Below are positions 44,728 to 56,854 of a stretch of DNA of 64,000 bases, in pieces. The position numbers and the translations under genes are program-made. Below the pieces are notes generated by a model. It did not search any database, was not told where the DNA came from, and saw nothing but the letters and a program-made list of their open reading frames with translations. Origin of the DNA: Spinellus fusiger (taxonomy: Eukaryota > Mucoromycota > Mucoromycetes > Mucorales > Phycomycetaceae); NCBI GenBank assembly GCA_025094145.1, contig JALLLS010000085.1, forward strand, positions 62,001 through 126,000, written 5' to 3'. The first letter of the stretch is position 1; the number at the start of each line of letters is the position of its first letter.

Positions 44728-46269
44728 TCAGGGCCGAAGAGGCCAAATACGAACTGTTTTCTTCTGTCTTGTTGTAATATCATCAGAGACACATTTACTA
44801 GCACAGCTACAGGCAGGAAGAAGTGGCTTGCTGTGAGATGATATAGGAAATGTGGTGTGAGAAGGTTGTGGTTGTGGTGGAGGTGGAGTGTCGCCATCAA
44901 ATTGACAAGAGCAGCAGTCTTTGTCCTGCTTTAGAAGATCGTCGAGTGTATCTTGTGATGAGTCAGCCTCTAATGCATCGGTCTTTGGTTCTAGTTCGTC
45001 ATAATGCTGCCCAATAAGTGTGTCACAGTCGCTACCATCGTACAAGTCAGGGTCAGTATCGGTGTCTTGATCAGACATGTCTTCAGAGTCACTATCATCA
45101 CTGCTATCAATCCATTCAACAAACTTCTGGGAGACATTACGTAGTTTAGAAGCAATGGCTTCTGTCTCTGGGCGTTGAGCATGCCACCATGTTGTAATGG
45201 CCTCTGCCTCTACAATATCGTATTTGTAAAGCATGACTAAGAGACGATGAAAATTATCAATCACTACTTTAGAATTACTGGCTGTAAGCGTATTTTCTGT
45301 CTGCTGAAGAAACTGGTACTGCTGATCTTCCTCATGAATATGCCGCTCTAAAATGGCCTTCCAAAACTGCAGAAAATCGGTCTGGATTCGAGTATTAATC
45401 AGTTTTGCAGTTCCTTCAGTATCAACATTGGCCCTTTGCACTGTTTCCAATAGCCACCCTATGAATGTACTAGCCAAGCTACGTAGAATAACAGGATGAG
45501 AAGGATCGTATTTAATCATCAGATCATCCAATTCCAGATTCGCACGTGCACTTGTTAGTCGAGAAACAAATGCTTGTCGTAAATGAGAAGAAGCTAAGCA
45601 TTCGAACTTTGCTTCGTCCGAGTGCATGGATTTGTCAGCTTCATCGTCGTCGTCCTCTTCTTCTTCGTCACTGCCATTGTTACTGTTATTATTAGCACTG
45701 CGAGTATTACTATTTTCTCTTTGCTCAAAAATTGAATTGATAATGTTTGTGTCTTCTTCAGTTTGAAAAGAACAACCTTCCATCTCGTTTTTATCGTCTT
45801 CAGTGGAATAAGTCTCTACACTGACTGTGGTTTCTATTGTAGTAGATTGTTTGGCCACGGGAGCCATTTCTGTATCACTGTCGAACTCTAGGCAGCCCCA
45901 AAATTCCGAACGCTTTTTAAAGTAGGCTGCATCATGGTAAGACATTCTGCTGCTGCTGCTGCTAGAAGAACTTCTGGCTTCTTCCAGTGCATCTCTCAAA
46001 ACATCAATCTGTTCTTGCTTCTCTGTTACTTCATTTTCTAGCTTGATCTGTTGCTCAATGGCCTCATTATAGCTTTTCAGGTGACATTTATCTGATATTT
46101 CTCTTGATTCTCGCTCTATGCGGAGGTCATCTTTCAGCATGTGAACACTTTCAAGCAGACTGTTGTTTTCGGAGCGAAGGCGGCGCACCTCACGCATCAT
46201 GAAATGATAAGAACTATGTTTGTTGTTGCTCATTATTGAAGCAGAGAATAGAGTTGAAGATGCCAGCAA
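44728..46269 (-). CDS. W2-domain protein resembling only the C-terminus of eIF2B-epsilon
   Basis: This is one exon of 513 aa (or 501 from the second ATG at 46233, MSNNKHSS). Residues 23-100 are a heptad-rich coiled coil; a Ser run follows, then an acidic Asn/Asp/Glu linker (about 185-215). Residues 235-390 read as a W2/eIF5C HEAT-like domain: LELDDLMIKYDPSHP, FLQFWKAILERHIHEE, FHRLLVMLYKYDIVEAEAIT and TWWHAQRPETEA ending FVEWIDSSDDSDSED, the same aromatic/acidic ending as in eIF2B-epsilon. The C-terminus adds a Cys- and Pro-rich segment (CCSCQ, PPPPQPQP, CSCASKC). There is no nucleotidyltransferase or left-handed beta-helix domain. Family knowledge: W2 domains of eIF2B-epsilon and eIF5 bind eIF2-beta and act on eIF2. 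A translation-related role is inferred only. Confidence 0.7.
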   Translation of the reverse strand: MLASSTLFSASIMSNNKHSSYHFMMREVRRLRSENNSLLESVHMLKDDLRIERESREISDKCHLKSYNEAIEQQIKLENEVTEKQEQIDVLRDALEEARSSSSSSSSRMSYHDAAYFKKRSEFWGCLEFDSDTEMAPVAKQSTTIETTVSVETYSTEDDKNEMEGCSFQTEEDTNIINSIFEQRENSNTRSANNNSNNGSDEEEEDDDDEADKSMHSDEAKFECLASSHLRQAFVSRLTSARANLELDDLMIKYDPSHPVILRSLASTFIGWLLETVQRANVDTEGTAKLINTRIQTDFLQFWKAILERHIHEEDQQYQFLQQTENTLTASNSKVVIDNFHRLLVMLYKYDIVEAEAITTWWHAQRPETEAIASKLRNVSQKFVEWIDSSDDSDSEDMSDQDTDTDPDLYDGSDCDTLIGQHYDELEPKTDALEADSSQDTLDDLLKQDKDCCSCQFDGDTPPPPQPQPSHTTFPISSHSKPLLPACSCASKCVSDDITTRQKKTVRIWPLRP

Positions 46270-49200
46270 TATAAGAATGTGTTGTGTACGCTAGAAAAGG
46301 TGTTGGTCCTTGGGCTGTGAAATAAGAAAGGTTGAACAATAAGAAGCATAAATCTATTTGCACTAGGTAGCCCACAGCTTTTGCTCCCTAGCATTCAACT
46401 TACGTCACTACTATGACTAATTTTTTAAACTGAGTCACAAGAGAGTGAATTTCCCATGAAGAAAATAAAAATAAAAATAAAACTACTGTCACTATCTTGG
46501 TAACAATACTGTTTGGGATCCTCATGGGTAAGACAGAGAATAGCAGTGATTGGAGGAAACAAAACAGAAAGAGTGAGTTTCATTCAAATGTCTATAGTCA
46601 ATAGAGTCAATAGAATGGACTGTTTCTGTGGGGTTCATTAGAATGTTATATTCATGACAGGAAGGGAATTACCAGCCCACATGTCTCCAAGCTGTAGTGG
46701 GCTCATGTCTTTTTTATTGGTGGGTATTTTTAGGGGTAGATGAAGGTGTGTACAGCAATAAATTATAATCATTGCTATGGTCACGTCTATTACTATGGCA
46801 TTCTTCATAGGATCACCACTCGTGCTTAATGATTTGTCTTGTAGAATAAAGCAAATAAGAATGGACTCTAGTCCAAAGAAAATGGTTTGATCACCCGAAA
46901 TTCATGGCTATATTTAGGTCCTGTTATTGAGGCAGAACATCGCACCACATGAAAAGATTACAGTTGCCACAAGTCCATGGAAACATTCTTAGGCTGTCAT
47001 TTATTGTTTGGTAATAGACTTTGTTAATCTAATGATTAGCCATACAACAACAAACTCAAAGGGAAATAATAGAAATAAGGGACACAAGACATATTCATAC
47101 ACAAGACATATTCATACACAAGACATATTCATACACAAGACATATTCAAGATAACTTTGTCCAGATGAAAAGTGATAAGATCATTCTCTCTGTATTTTAG
47201 TACCGCCAAGAAATTGTTAGTCCTTATACATGCTATGCTATGCTATGCTATTGTTTGTTTTGTTTACTTGGTATGGTACTCTTTCTTTTCTCTTTCTGAA
47301 GACCTGTTAAGGAGAATAAAAGAATCTGCAGAAGAACTTGAGATAATATTCTATTGGAACCAGAGACTACAGATTCAATGCAGGCCTTCTCTATGGGGTA
47401 GTTGCGAGTTTAACACCAGAACTCCTGCAGATGTCAAAAAAAAAAGAAAGTCAGGGTGCAGATCACTCAACATTAGACTATTCTTCATATAAAAGATCCT
47501 TCAAGACATCATTTCTCTTGTACCAACATAAGAATAAGTAAATAAAAATACATCTCAAAGTGTGAATGGATCTATGGGCATGAGTAGACCTATATGCATG
47601 TTACTAGGGATTTTATTCTCTTTCTTTCTTTCTTTCTTTTTATGGATCAAGCCAACTCTACACTATAATGAAATGTCGGTACATGGAATCCTCGGTGTAT
47701 GGATAGGTTGTATGCGGGCAACCATCCTATTGGGGGTGGCATCTGAAATAGAAGTAATCTTCTTGAACGACAATCCTCGTGTTCTTATTGTTTGTTCTGT
47801 GTCCACTCATATAAATACAAATTACTAAGGTCATGGGCTATATACTAAGCATGAGTGAGATGGCTATGAGTAGAGGCAAAGGGTTTATTTGAATAGAAAG
47901 ATCCTCATCTACTTTATAAGTATCGGGGTTTTTTGTTCGGGTGGGTTTGCTTCTCATCCATGTCATGCTCAGTACTAAAAGCACATATATTTGTTAATAT
48001 AAGAATGAACTGCCTTTCGAAACCATTTTATGGTGTGATGTATGGATCTAGCAAAATATTCATTTGTAATAATAGTCACTATAGTATTGATAGGAAACAA
48101 CCAAAATATTAGTATTAGACTCAGGCAGTTTGGTAAAAAATAATAATCAGTGAATGACAATGAGTAGGTGGATGCTGATATCTTGAGTAACTTGGAGAGT
48201 AGAATGGTTTGTACTTTACCATGGAGTGCATGATAAAAGACAGTACAGTGAATAAGAAAAAAAAAGTGTGTTTTGTTGTTTTTATTAGCTCAACGGCAGG
48301 AACAAAGGTTTTGGTCAGCTCATGGATCTTCATAGACTCTTACTGACACATGATAAGGAGCCTTTGACTCTATCGACACAAGCTCAGTGGCTACAATGCA
48401 CAGTGAGAGGCTTTCTGCTGTACAAGGAAATCGTGGCATTTATAAACTGTAGTGGTGGTCTCATTGGCTAAAATACCAAAATAAAAGTATATTTTCTCCG
48501 TTCAAACAAAGTAAATCCCAAATTATTTTTATTTTATTTTAGCCAAAAAGGATATTGGCATCTCTTCAGTGTTAAGACTCGAAATGGAGAAAGACAAATA
48601 TAAAAGGAATTAGTGTAAGCCTTAGCACTGTTCACTATTCCAAATTAGACGTTCACTTTAGCCCACGTTAGTGCAAGTATGCTAGAAATATAGCTGTAAA
48701 TAGTCTTGCACTACTGACAAAAGGTATTGAGAAGTTTTTTGTGTCGTGTCTAAAGATATATAAAAAAAAACGCGCGCTAAAGAGTAATAAACTATAGAAC
48801 AGAAAGACCCCAGTGTATTTGACTTTTATGATATAAATGATAAATTGAAATCTATAACTGAAGATGATAGAATAGATTAATGTAATGTAATATAAAACAA
48901 ATAATATAAAACACAAAGGGATATAAGTAATGTCTAAAGTATATTTTTGTAATCATAAAGCAACATTTTTATTTATCCGAATCAGCTTCATTTATATCAA
49001 TCATTTATTGTTTTTTTTCCGATAACAAAGCTATTGTGTATCATACTTTATTCCTCCAGTTGTGTTAATAAGACAAACTCACTGTTTACTAGTCACGGTT
49101 CAGGTGAAAAAAAAAACTAGCTCTCTCTCTTGCATTATTTTAATATAGGATCTATGGACCTTAATAGAGAATACATGCTTGTTTCTTTGTGATAAAGAAT

Positions 49201-50636
49201 GAAGCCTTTGAGATGTGAAGCCTACTATCTCTATAGTGTGTTCTTTGAACAACAATATCTAAAATATGAGCCATTATTGGCCAGTTTTTTCGTATTCTCT
49301 AAATTAACCTTCTTAAACTGTGCTAAGAAAGGCGGTGCTATCTTGTTTTTATTCCGATGCGGGAACTATGGAGAGTCCATTTTAAAAGTCAAAAAATATA
49401 CTTTGGGTGTGCAAGAGGTGTCCATATTGACTGTATTTAGACGATTCATTGAATGGGTTCGTCATGACTTCAAACTCCATAGTGAACACAGCATACTGAC
49501 TTAAAGGCAATTGTTTAGTAAGAGCAGAAGATACCCCAAAGAGTATGTTTTTATAACTGTTTAGGTGGATGGCTTTACGCTAAACCCCACAAGCTACTGA
49601 ATAATCCTCTTCAATGTGCCCTTTTATCGGCCCCACACGGAGAACATCCTGTGGTTACGTAATCCAGAGCACTTGCTATTGACTGTTCTTTTTGTGTCAG
49701 TCTTTATCATCTCATTAACAACTGCTTTTGGGATGTGGAAGAGAACTGAGTGCTCTGTTCTTTTTCCTGTTTGCTCTAGAGACTGTAGACACGCACTTGT
49801 TATTTGCTATTATTGCTACTAATGTTTGGAAGGAGATTCCAGGCCTCCTATTTCTTCATACGTATGATTTTGCCATGATCCTATCTCTCTAGAGTCTTCA
49901 GTAAAAACGTGGACAGTTCATGACATTTTGATCACCAACCTGTTTGTAGTCGTATGGATCTTTTCTTGTCTTGATCTTCTTTACCACGCGAGATATCTTC
50001 TGGTGGACCCTAGACTACTCAATAGGAATGTCTGCTTTCTGTGTACTGTTATCAATGCTCTCAATGTCGATAAAAAGGTGACTTGGGATCACTTGTTGGA
50101 ATGCTGCTAAAGAGACAAAGGAGGTCTTTTGTTGTAAAAGAGTGTTAAGTACTCATCAAAAGTTCATTTCACAAAAGGCTGCATATTATAAAAGACTGCA
50201 TATTCTATTCCCAACAAGCTTAAATACTGTTATCGATATAGAACCTTCTCATCACAAAACACCTTCCATTACTATTTATGTTACTCATTTCATTCTATTC
50301 TCACTATTCCTTTCCTACAAAACAGCAGATAAGGGTAAGATGATACCCACAGACCACTACTAATGTGTATTGGTAACACGGTAGGCAAAGACTTGTTTCC
50401 CAGCAATGATTCTAGGAGACTGTAAAATAAAGTCGGTTACTATGCCTCATGTGGTTCTCATTTATTTGACTGAGAAATTAAGCGGAACCATCCATTTTGC
50501 CATAAAGTAATTGAGCTTTGATATTTCCTTCCTTCTTGTCTTGTTTACTATCTTTTCTTTTTCTTCCCTATTTTCTTTTTTCTTCTTTCACTGGTTTTCT
50601 TTGCCAGTGTGTTATTACGACAATCTCATTCCTCCT
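46270..50636. other. 4.4-kb gene-poor region
   Basis: I see no supportable gene. Short ORFs at 47172-47492, 47562-47828, 49199-49504 and 49616-50110 lack family motifs; the last has scattered Cys residues (NVCFLCTVINALNVDKKVTW) that might be a LINE tail, too weak to call. The W2 gene promoter lies at the left edge and the RasGEF promoter at the right. Confidence 0.4.
47082..47149. repeat. Tandem repeat, 4 x 17 bp
   Basis: The unit ACACAAGACATATTCAT is repeated four times almost perfectly. It lies in non-coding DNA. Confidence 0.9.
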
Positions 50637-50640
50637 ATTT

Positions 50641-50664
50641 CTATATTTCTATATTTCTATATTT
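50641..50664 (+). repeat. Three CTATATTT units directly before the RasGEF start codon
   Basis: Three perfect 8-bp copies end one base before the ATG at 50666. They lie in the 5' leader, so copy-number change would alter leader length and could affect initiation. Confidence 0.85.
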
Positions 50665-50665
50665 C

Positions 50666-53600
50666 ATGACAACCGAGTATAAAGTTATTTGCTCTGCACA
50701 AGCCTTGTATAGCTTCACATCAACAGAAGATTCGACACTTGAGTTCCAAAAGGGAGACCATATTGAGATTCTTTACAAACTAGAATCTGGTTGGTGGGAT
50801 GGCTGGTACACATTCTATTTACACTTCATGTATTGACTCTATGGTGACAGGTGCAACAATAAGCGGGGATGGTTTCCTAGCAACTACGTACAGGTGGTAG
50901 AGGACTATGACAACATGATTTCACAAGATCGACAGCAAGACCTGACAGAAGAAACTTTAAAAGTAATAAAAAAAAGCACAGATGTGTGTCTCACACTTTT
51001 AGGAGTCTTCATTTCCACTTTCTCCCAGTGAAAAGGGTGTTGAGAGTCAGCAGCCACTCGATACTGGCGCACACTGGATAGTACCATCAGAACAGACAGA
51101 ACCCTACTTTTACAGGCAAAATGACTTACGATTATCCATGTTGGACAGATCAGAGTCGGAATCTGAAGATGACTTTGTGTCTTATAGTGTCAATGACTCT
51201 ATTCATAGCCATTGGAAACATGACTATAGTGAAACACCGTCATCCTATTCATCTGCTCAGAAAATATATCTAGAAAATATTATGTCGGGTGATATGGAAA
51301 ACTCCCCTGAAAAGGTAGATAGAAAAGAGAATACAAATAGATAAGGCATCTATAGTGTAGAAATAGACTATAGTAGAGCCCATCTGGGATGTAGGGCAAC
51401 AACTGATAAGACAGATAACTCATTCTTATCTCTGTTTATAGGGCCTGTCACTATTAACTCAGGACTTATCCATTGAAGATCCTTTATTTTTAGATACGCT
51501 TAGATCTCCTACAGATCTTTGTTCCTCCATTCACAAACAACCCACATGGACTAATTTACTCTACAACATTCTACTCGCCATCCAAGACCTCAAAACTGCC
51601 TTGGCCCATGTTGAAACAACTTCAATCATGCCACTCGTCCAAAAAGTAACAGACACCATTCGACTGATGCTTCTCTCTTCTAATGCCATGGATAAGGAGT
51701 CAAATCACATGAAAGAAAGCACCAGTCTACGTGTTTACTATCGGTCTATGATGGCCAGCATGTCTAAATTGACTTTATCTGTTAGAATCTGCTCAGACAA
51801 GGCAGAAGAAACTATCCAACACATTGAAACAAACGCCAATGAACTAATGAAGGCTGCTCATCTATTTGTAGCCACCTCTCAGTCACTGAATGTACCCATT
51901 GTCCCTGTAGAAGACTTTTTAAACAGTCATCTAGTGAATGACACTTCAGCCACTTCCAATTCTACAAAAGAAAAGGGTCTACTTGATGATGTTAGAGCCA
52001 AGAGGATAAAAATACACGGAAGTGGAGTAAAAGAGTCTATCAACAATTTCCTCGCCAGTTTGACTACAAAAGACACACCACAAGAAACAAGAGATCCTCT
52101 TGCTACTATTCTTTTCTCACATATCACAAGAATTGTAAATCAAATGAATCAGTTTTCTGCTGCTATTGATGACACAGATTTTGAAAGAGTTGCAGACAAT
52201 CTCGAAATAACACACCTTAACAAAGAAAGACAGATCGTGGTGAACAAATTTGGCTTATTGTTCTGCTATCTTCAAACCTTGACAAATGAAGACGAAGCAC
52301 TAGAAAGAGTCATTCAAGACATGAGCAACACAGCTAGAGCCATGGAACATCCCATTGACAGTATTTGCCACTATATCACTGTGCTTTCGATAAAGAACTA
52401 CGTACTAGTAGAAAGTCCGTTGTTACTTCCCTCTACAGATTCTACACCTCATTCAAATCGGCCAGATAGAAGTATACAAAGCACTGGAACACAAAACGAA
52501 AAGAAATTTAACACAAAAAATAGAAGAATAGAAGGATCATTAAAAATAGAAATAGAAATAGAAATAGAAATAGAAACAGAAACAGAAACAGAAACAGAAA
52601 AAAGTTTAGAAGACGATGATGATGAAGAAGAAGATGATGAGAGTCCTGTATTCTCAGATGAAGACCCCGAGTTTCGGTTACCGAGACAGTACAAAAATAA
52701 CACCACACGGCATAATACTCAAACGATGAGTAGAAACAGCTTAAATAGAATGTCTTCTTCAACAAAAACACAGTCCATTCACTCATCAGCAAAACTCAAA
52801 CGCTTCTTTGGTGACGATGCTCCTTTATCGCCCACAGAAGACCCAACTATGCTATTTACAGAGTGTCCTTGGTACCTTGAGCCAGACTATGATGCCAATG
52901 AAGTAGTATTTACAATGGAAAACAGTATCAAAGGTGGAACATTACGAGCACTTATTGTTCTACTGACAATGCACAATTACTTGGACTTGAAGTTTATCAA
53001 AACATTTCTTCTCACTTACCGGTCGTACTGTTCAACCAGTCTACTCTTTGATTCACTAGAAGCTCGATACAATATAGCACCTCCCGATAATCTTAGTGAC
53101 GAAGAGTACTTGATCTGGGGAAAAAAGAAACTTCAATTCATTCGGTTGCGTGTTTCCAATGTACTAATGATGTGGCTGGAGAAGTATTATAGTGAAGAAG
53201 ATGCAGATGTGCTTGATCGTCTTCTTGACTTTGTCAATAGAGATATTCGAGTAACTCTGAGTTTTTCAGCCGAGCAACTGGAACGACTCATTATAAAGCG
53301 AAAACAGCTATCGACCCAACCTTGTGGACTAAGGAAACTCATACTTACTAAATCAAATTGTCCATTTCCTATTGTTCCACGCAACCTCAAAAGACTTCAA
53401 CTGGCTGACATTGACGCTTTGGAGATGGCACGGCAGTTGACAATTATGGATTTCAAACTTTATAGTAACATACCACTTATAGAGTGTCTTGACAAGGCAT
53501 GGTCCCGCGATCCTGGAGGTAACAAATCTGTTGCCATTAATATCCGGTCTTCCATTGAGTATTGCAACAATGTCACGGCCTATGTCACCGATGCCATTCT

Positions 53601-54253
53601 AAGCCAGATCGATGTAAAGAAGCGTAGCCTAATGATCAAATACTGGGTTCTCGTGGCTGAACGGTGTCGGTACCTCAACAACTTTAACACTTGCATGGCT
53701 ATTCTGTCTGCCTTTGATAACAGTGCTATTGGTCGACTCAGTCGTTCATGGGAGTTAGTTGGCACTCGCATTCAGCATATCCTGGCATGCATACGAAAAC
53801 TCATGGGCACCGACAGAAACTTCAATGAGTACAGAGTATTAACCCGTACCATCCACCCTCCATGCATACCTTTCTTGGGAATCTACCTGCAGGACCTGAC
53901 ATTTTTTGAAGATGGAAATCCTCACTTATTGAAATCTTCCAAGAACCTGATTAATTTTGCAAAACAGGCCAAGATAGCTGATGTCATTGAGGAAATACGA
54001 CAATACCAACTGGTGCCTTACCAACTCAAAACAATTAATGAAATACAACTGTTCATTCAGATAAACCTAAAGAATACACGCGATGAAGATGCACTTTACT
54101 TGGAGAGTCTGAGATTAGAGCCAAAGTGAGTCATCTATTCTTTGTTTAATTAAATGTATACTGGAGAAGCAAAACAAAGGTCTTACTCGCTTGTATAGAG
54201 AGCGTAACGATGAAAAGGTTGTCAGAACGTTACAAGAGTCTGGATTTTTATAG
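50666..54253 (+). CDS. SH3-RasGEF protein (Cdc25/Ste6-type Ras exchange factor)
   Basis: Five exons join in frame: 50666-50805, 50851-50962, 51003-51314, 51442-54125 and 54199-54253, about 1100 aa. An N-terminal SH3 domain (about 5-65) has ALYSF, WWDGW and RGWFPSNYV. A possible degenerate WW-like stretch follows (HWIVPSEQTEPYFY). RasGEF_N begins near residue 680 (KGGTLRALIVLLTMHNYLD), and the Cdc25 catalytic domain spans about 842-1078 (DALEMARQLTIMDF, VLVAERCRYLNNFNTCMAI, PFLGIYLQDLTFFEDGNP). The frame has a TGA straight after LRLEPK, but a GTGAGT donor there and a TATAG acceptor at 54198 add a final ERNDEKVV...SGFL exon. Role from family knowledge: GDP-GTP exchange on Ras upstream of cAMP signalling. 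A hexanucleotide repeat encodes (IE)n(TE)n in the linker. The ATG was chosen because SH3 starts just after it. Confidence 0.93.
52545..52600 (+). repeat. Coding GAAATA/GAAACA hexanucleotide tract
   Basis: About nine hexamers switch from GAAATA to GAAACA in mid-tract and encode alternating Ile-Glu then Thr-Glu dipeptides at about residues 556-575 of the RasGEF protein. An acidic D/E run follows. The periodicity keeps the frame, so length change would be tolerated. Confidence 0.9.
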
Positions 54254-54717
54254 ACCAGTGCATGTTTGACATGCTGTATAGAATCAATGTTTATTATTTA
54301 TTTATTTTGTTTATTTTGTTTAACTATGTTTTCATTTAATGTCTTTATAACTTTTACTTATTCTATTTATATTTTCACAAAGTTCGTTGAAAGAAATATT
54401 ATGTATTATATCCATTCATCAATATTTTTTTTTAAAAAAAAAGAAAGTCTATTTGATTATCATATTCATGTTGTGGCATTATTGTAGGCATGCGACACAA
54501 ACAGTGAAAATGGTATACTTATGGTGTTGTTATTATAGGCTATATGTGCTTATTCACAATTAACAAACTCATACTAAACTATTCTTCAGATATAGTGTCT
54601 CCTCTTTTATGCGACCACCTCAAAAGTAGGATAGCAAGAGAGTGGATTTAGTTTCTAATAAATAGTTAATAGTTTTGTTTGAATAGCTTTTGGCTTTTTT
54701 TTTCTCTCACTCTTTAT
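54254..54717. other. 3' flank of the RasGEF gene
   Basis: T-rich and TTTATTTATTT-like sequence; no gene. Confidence 0.4.
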
Positions 54718-54959
54718 ATACCTAAGAGTATGAAACTCATCATAACTAAATCTCAAAGGACTGTTGGTACAGCTCCATACAATACATAGAGCACATCTTT
54801 GAGTATGAATGGCATCCTTAATCCACCATTGTATAATCCTTTAGTTGATGCATCGTATCTATCACCTCCAGCACAATCATAATCACTGCTTTGTCTTTTA
54901 AGAACCAAGTCGATCCTTCTTCTTACTAGTCTTCTTTCCGTAGGACCAATTTCAGTCAT
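54718..54959 (-). pseudogene. Fragment of the ~500-aa family (exon 5 homolog)
   Basis: The minus frame reads VRRRIDLVLKRQ, then DCAGGDRYDASTKGLYNGGL, RMPFILKDVLYVLYGAVPTV and, beyond one TGA, DLVMMSFILLG followed by a GTATAT donor-like site. This parallels exon 5 of the gene at 24110 (GRKLDLIFF, TKELYDGGFK, KVLKEMMYTLYQ, ELALVGFLLFG). The other exons are not seen around it. It is a relic or a very divergent partial copy. Confidence 0.7.
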
Positions 54960-56480
54960 GATTCTTATCTGACTTTGTAGTATGAAGAAGTGTTTGATTT
55001 CTCACCACTTAAGGTGAAAGAGAATTGTTACTATAAATTATCATTACTGTAGTAATATAAACCTACTGTTAACAGCTGCAGTCAAGAGCTTATTTTATTA
55101 TAACTATGGTTCTCAAAGAAAAGGTCTATGTCCTGCTAACATTCAAGCAAATGTTTCATGGCTTGATGTTTTTATTTTTATAAAATAAAATAAAAAATAA
55201 AAACCAACTGGTGGTAGTAGATTGCTTCTGATACTAATTGTACTTGGATTGTAGAAGCGTATACTGTTAGTACTGGTAGGGGGTTTGTCTTGGTAGGGAC
55301 TCAATACAGAATAATGCTGGATTGCTATATTCTGTAACTATAAAGGAGTTCAACGAAGACATAGTGCTGTTCGTGCTAGGTGCTTAGTTTGCTTCAATAA
55401 TCTCAGTGGTTGCACTGGCAATTTCTATATGCTTCATATTAGCTTTATGATGATCTAAAAAAGAATAACTATAATAACCACACCTTTATTTCATATTGGG
55501 ATGTTCATGCCTATTCCTAGTTGAATAAATGAAAACAAAGCAGAAAATGGGATATGGTCCTATACACTAGTATTTCTATGTGATGCAGCTCTTTATACTT
55601 ATTCTTATTTGTTATCTACTAAAGTGTTCTAAGGAATACAAAGAAATCAATGTTTCATAGGTCATCCAAGCATACAGAGAGTGAATAATCACTGTCAATG
55701 ACTGTTTAGTCCAAACATATCTGTTCATTAACCCTACCGGAACACTTCTCATTCTTCATTCATCTGATTTACAACTCTTATACACTTTCTATTGCCTATC
55801 TTTATTATTGTTATAAGTATAAGTACAATGTAATTATAATTCAAATATCTTTAGTGATATAACTATTTATTGGTAGTGCATCCTTTTGGTATAGCCTGAG
55901 TTTGGGATTGTTAATTGCTTGAAATATTATGTTGAACAAGTGACTTTAAGACACAGGTACAGAGCAAACACTTTCTTATATCTATTCATTGAGTTTTTTA
56001 TCTCATTCAACAGTTCCACTCTTCTCATATTACAGATTTGTGAGGGTCAATAACCTTTTAGCTACTCTATAAACTCATCATAGCATCAATGTGTTGACAA
56101 AAGGCAAGAAAATAAGGATAATTTGCTTTCGAAAAAAAAAACTACCATCTTGTCCACTCTATTCTAAGCATTCTGGAATTATGTGTCACCTGATTTATTT
56201 AACCGTTACTTTCAGAATTATCTTTTGCAACAAGCTATTTGAAAGACCGGCATCATTAGAACATCCAATAGAAAAACAAAACAATGAAAATATCTCTCCA
56301 TCATGGGTATTCATTAGTAGACTATGCTTTAAAATAAAACTAATCTATAATAAGGGCCTATATATACCATACCTTAGTAATAATTATGTGATATATATTG
56401 ATTAGGCTATAGAATAAACAGTGAATAGATGGAAATAATGAATAAAAACCACAAGTTGAACAAACCTTCCAAAAAGGCGG
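54960..56480. other. AT-rich DNA, no gene seen
   Basis: ORFs here are short with A/T-driven composition, and no family feature is found up to the U6 promoter. Confidence 0.4.
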
Positions 56481-56489
56481 GTTAAATAG
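56481..56489 (+). promoter_or_regulatory. TATA-like element of the U6 gene
   Basis: GTTAAATAG lies about 30-35 bases upstream of the inferred U6 5' end (56516). This is the spacing expected of a TATA box at a Pol III external-type promoter. The AT-rich DNA upstream makes chance occurrence possible, but the local GC-rich context (GGCGGG just before) makes it stand out. Confidence 0.5.
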
Positions 56490-56515
56490 CTCCAGCGAGC
56501 TTTCAAAATCGACAA

Positions 56516-56538
56516 GTGTTTACACCTCTGTCGCATAT

Positions 56539-56570
<32 letters not shown>

Positions 56571-56632
56571 GGCCCCTGCACAAGGATGACACTAAACTTC
56601 TGAGATGGAACGCTCTACGGAGCAATTTTTTT
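56516..56632 (+). ncRNA. U6: U6 spliceosomal snRNA
   Basis: The core TTGGAACGATACAGAGAAGA then TTAGCATGGCCCCTGC then AAGGATGACAC is the nearly invariant U6 sequence: the ACAGAGA box (about 56554) that pairs with the 5' splice site, the AGC triad, and the catalytic internal stem-loop. The 5' end GTGTTTACAC can fold into the short 5' hairpin. The 3' end carries GCTC-TACG-GAGC and a run of seven T, the Pol III stop. The length is about 115 nt, as expected. The 5' end is inferred from the hairpin and the TATA spacing. It would serve the many introns seen here. Confidence 0.9.
56612..56632 (+). terminator. 3' hairpin and T7 terminator of U6
   Basis: A 4-bp stem GCTC/GAGC closes the tetraloop TACG, a member of the stable C(UNCG)G class, followed two bases later by seven T (56626-56632). 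Confidence 0.8.
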
Positions 56633-56854
56633 GGCTATTTTTCCTCCCTTCTTTTTTAACTTGTACTTGTTCTCATTAAGCTCTCATTAGACTCATGCCA
56701 CTCTAGAGTTACTCTCAACTAAAACAACCATTTTATATTCTAAAAAACTCTTCTTTTTTCTTCTTCTTTTGGACAAAGAGAATATAACACAAGTATTCAT
56801 TGTCATACTCATCTGCTCATCACTTGCCACAACATAAAATATTCACAGTAATAC

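Noticed and set aside
47172..47492. 106-aa ORF
   Set aside because: Composition follows AT-rich and repeat DNA (ATGCT repeats); no domain or splice context.
49616..50110. Possible LINE C-terminus (Cys-rich fragments)
   Set aside because: The cysteine spacing is irregular, and no reverse transcriptase motif precedes it.
52449..52792. Minus-strand ORFs rich in Leu/Phe/Ser opposite the RasGEF linker
   Set aside because: Shadows of the GAAATA/GAAACA and GAT/GAA repeats.
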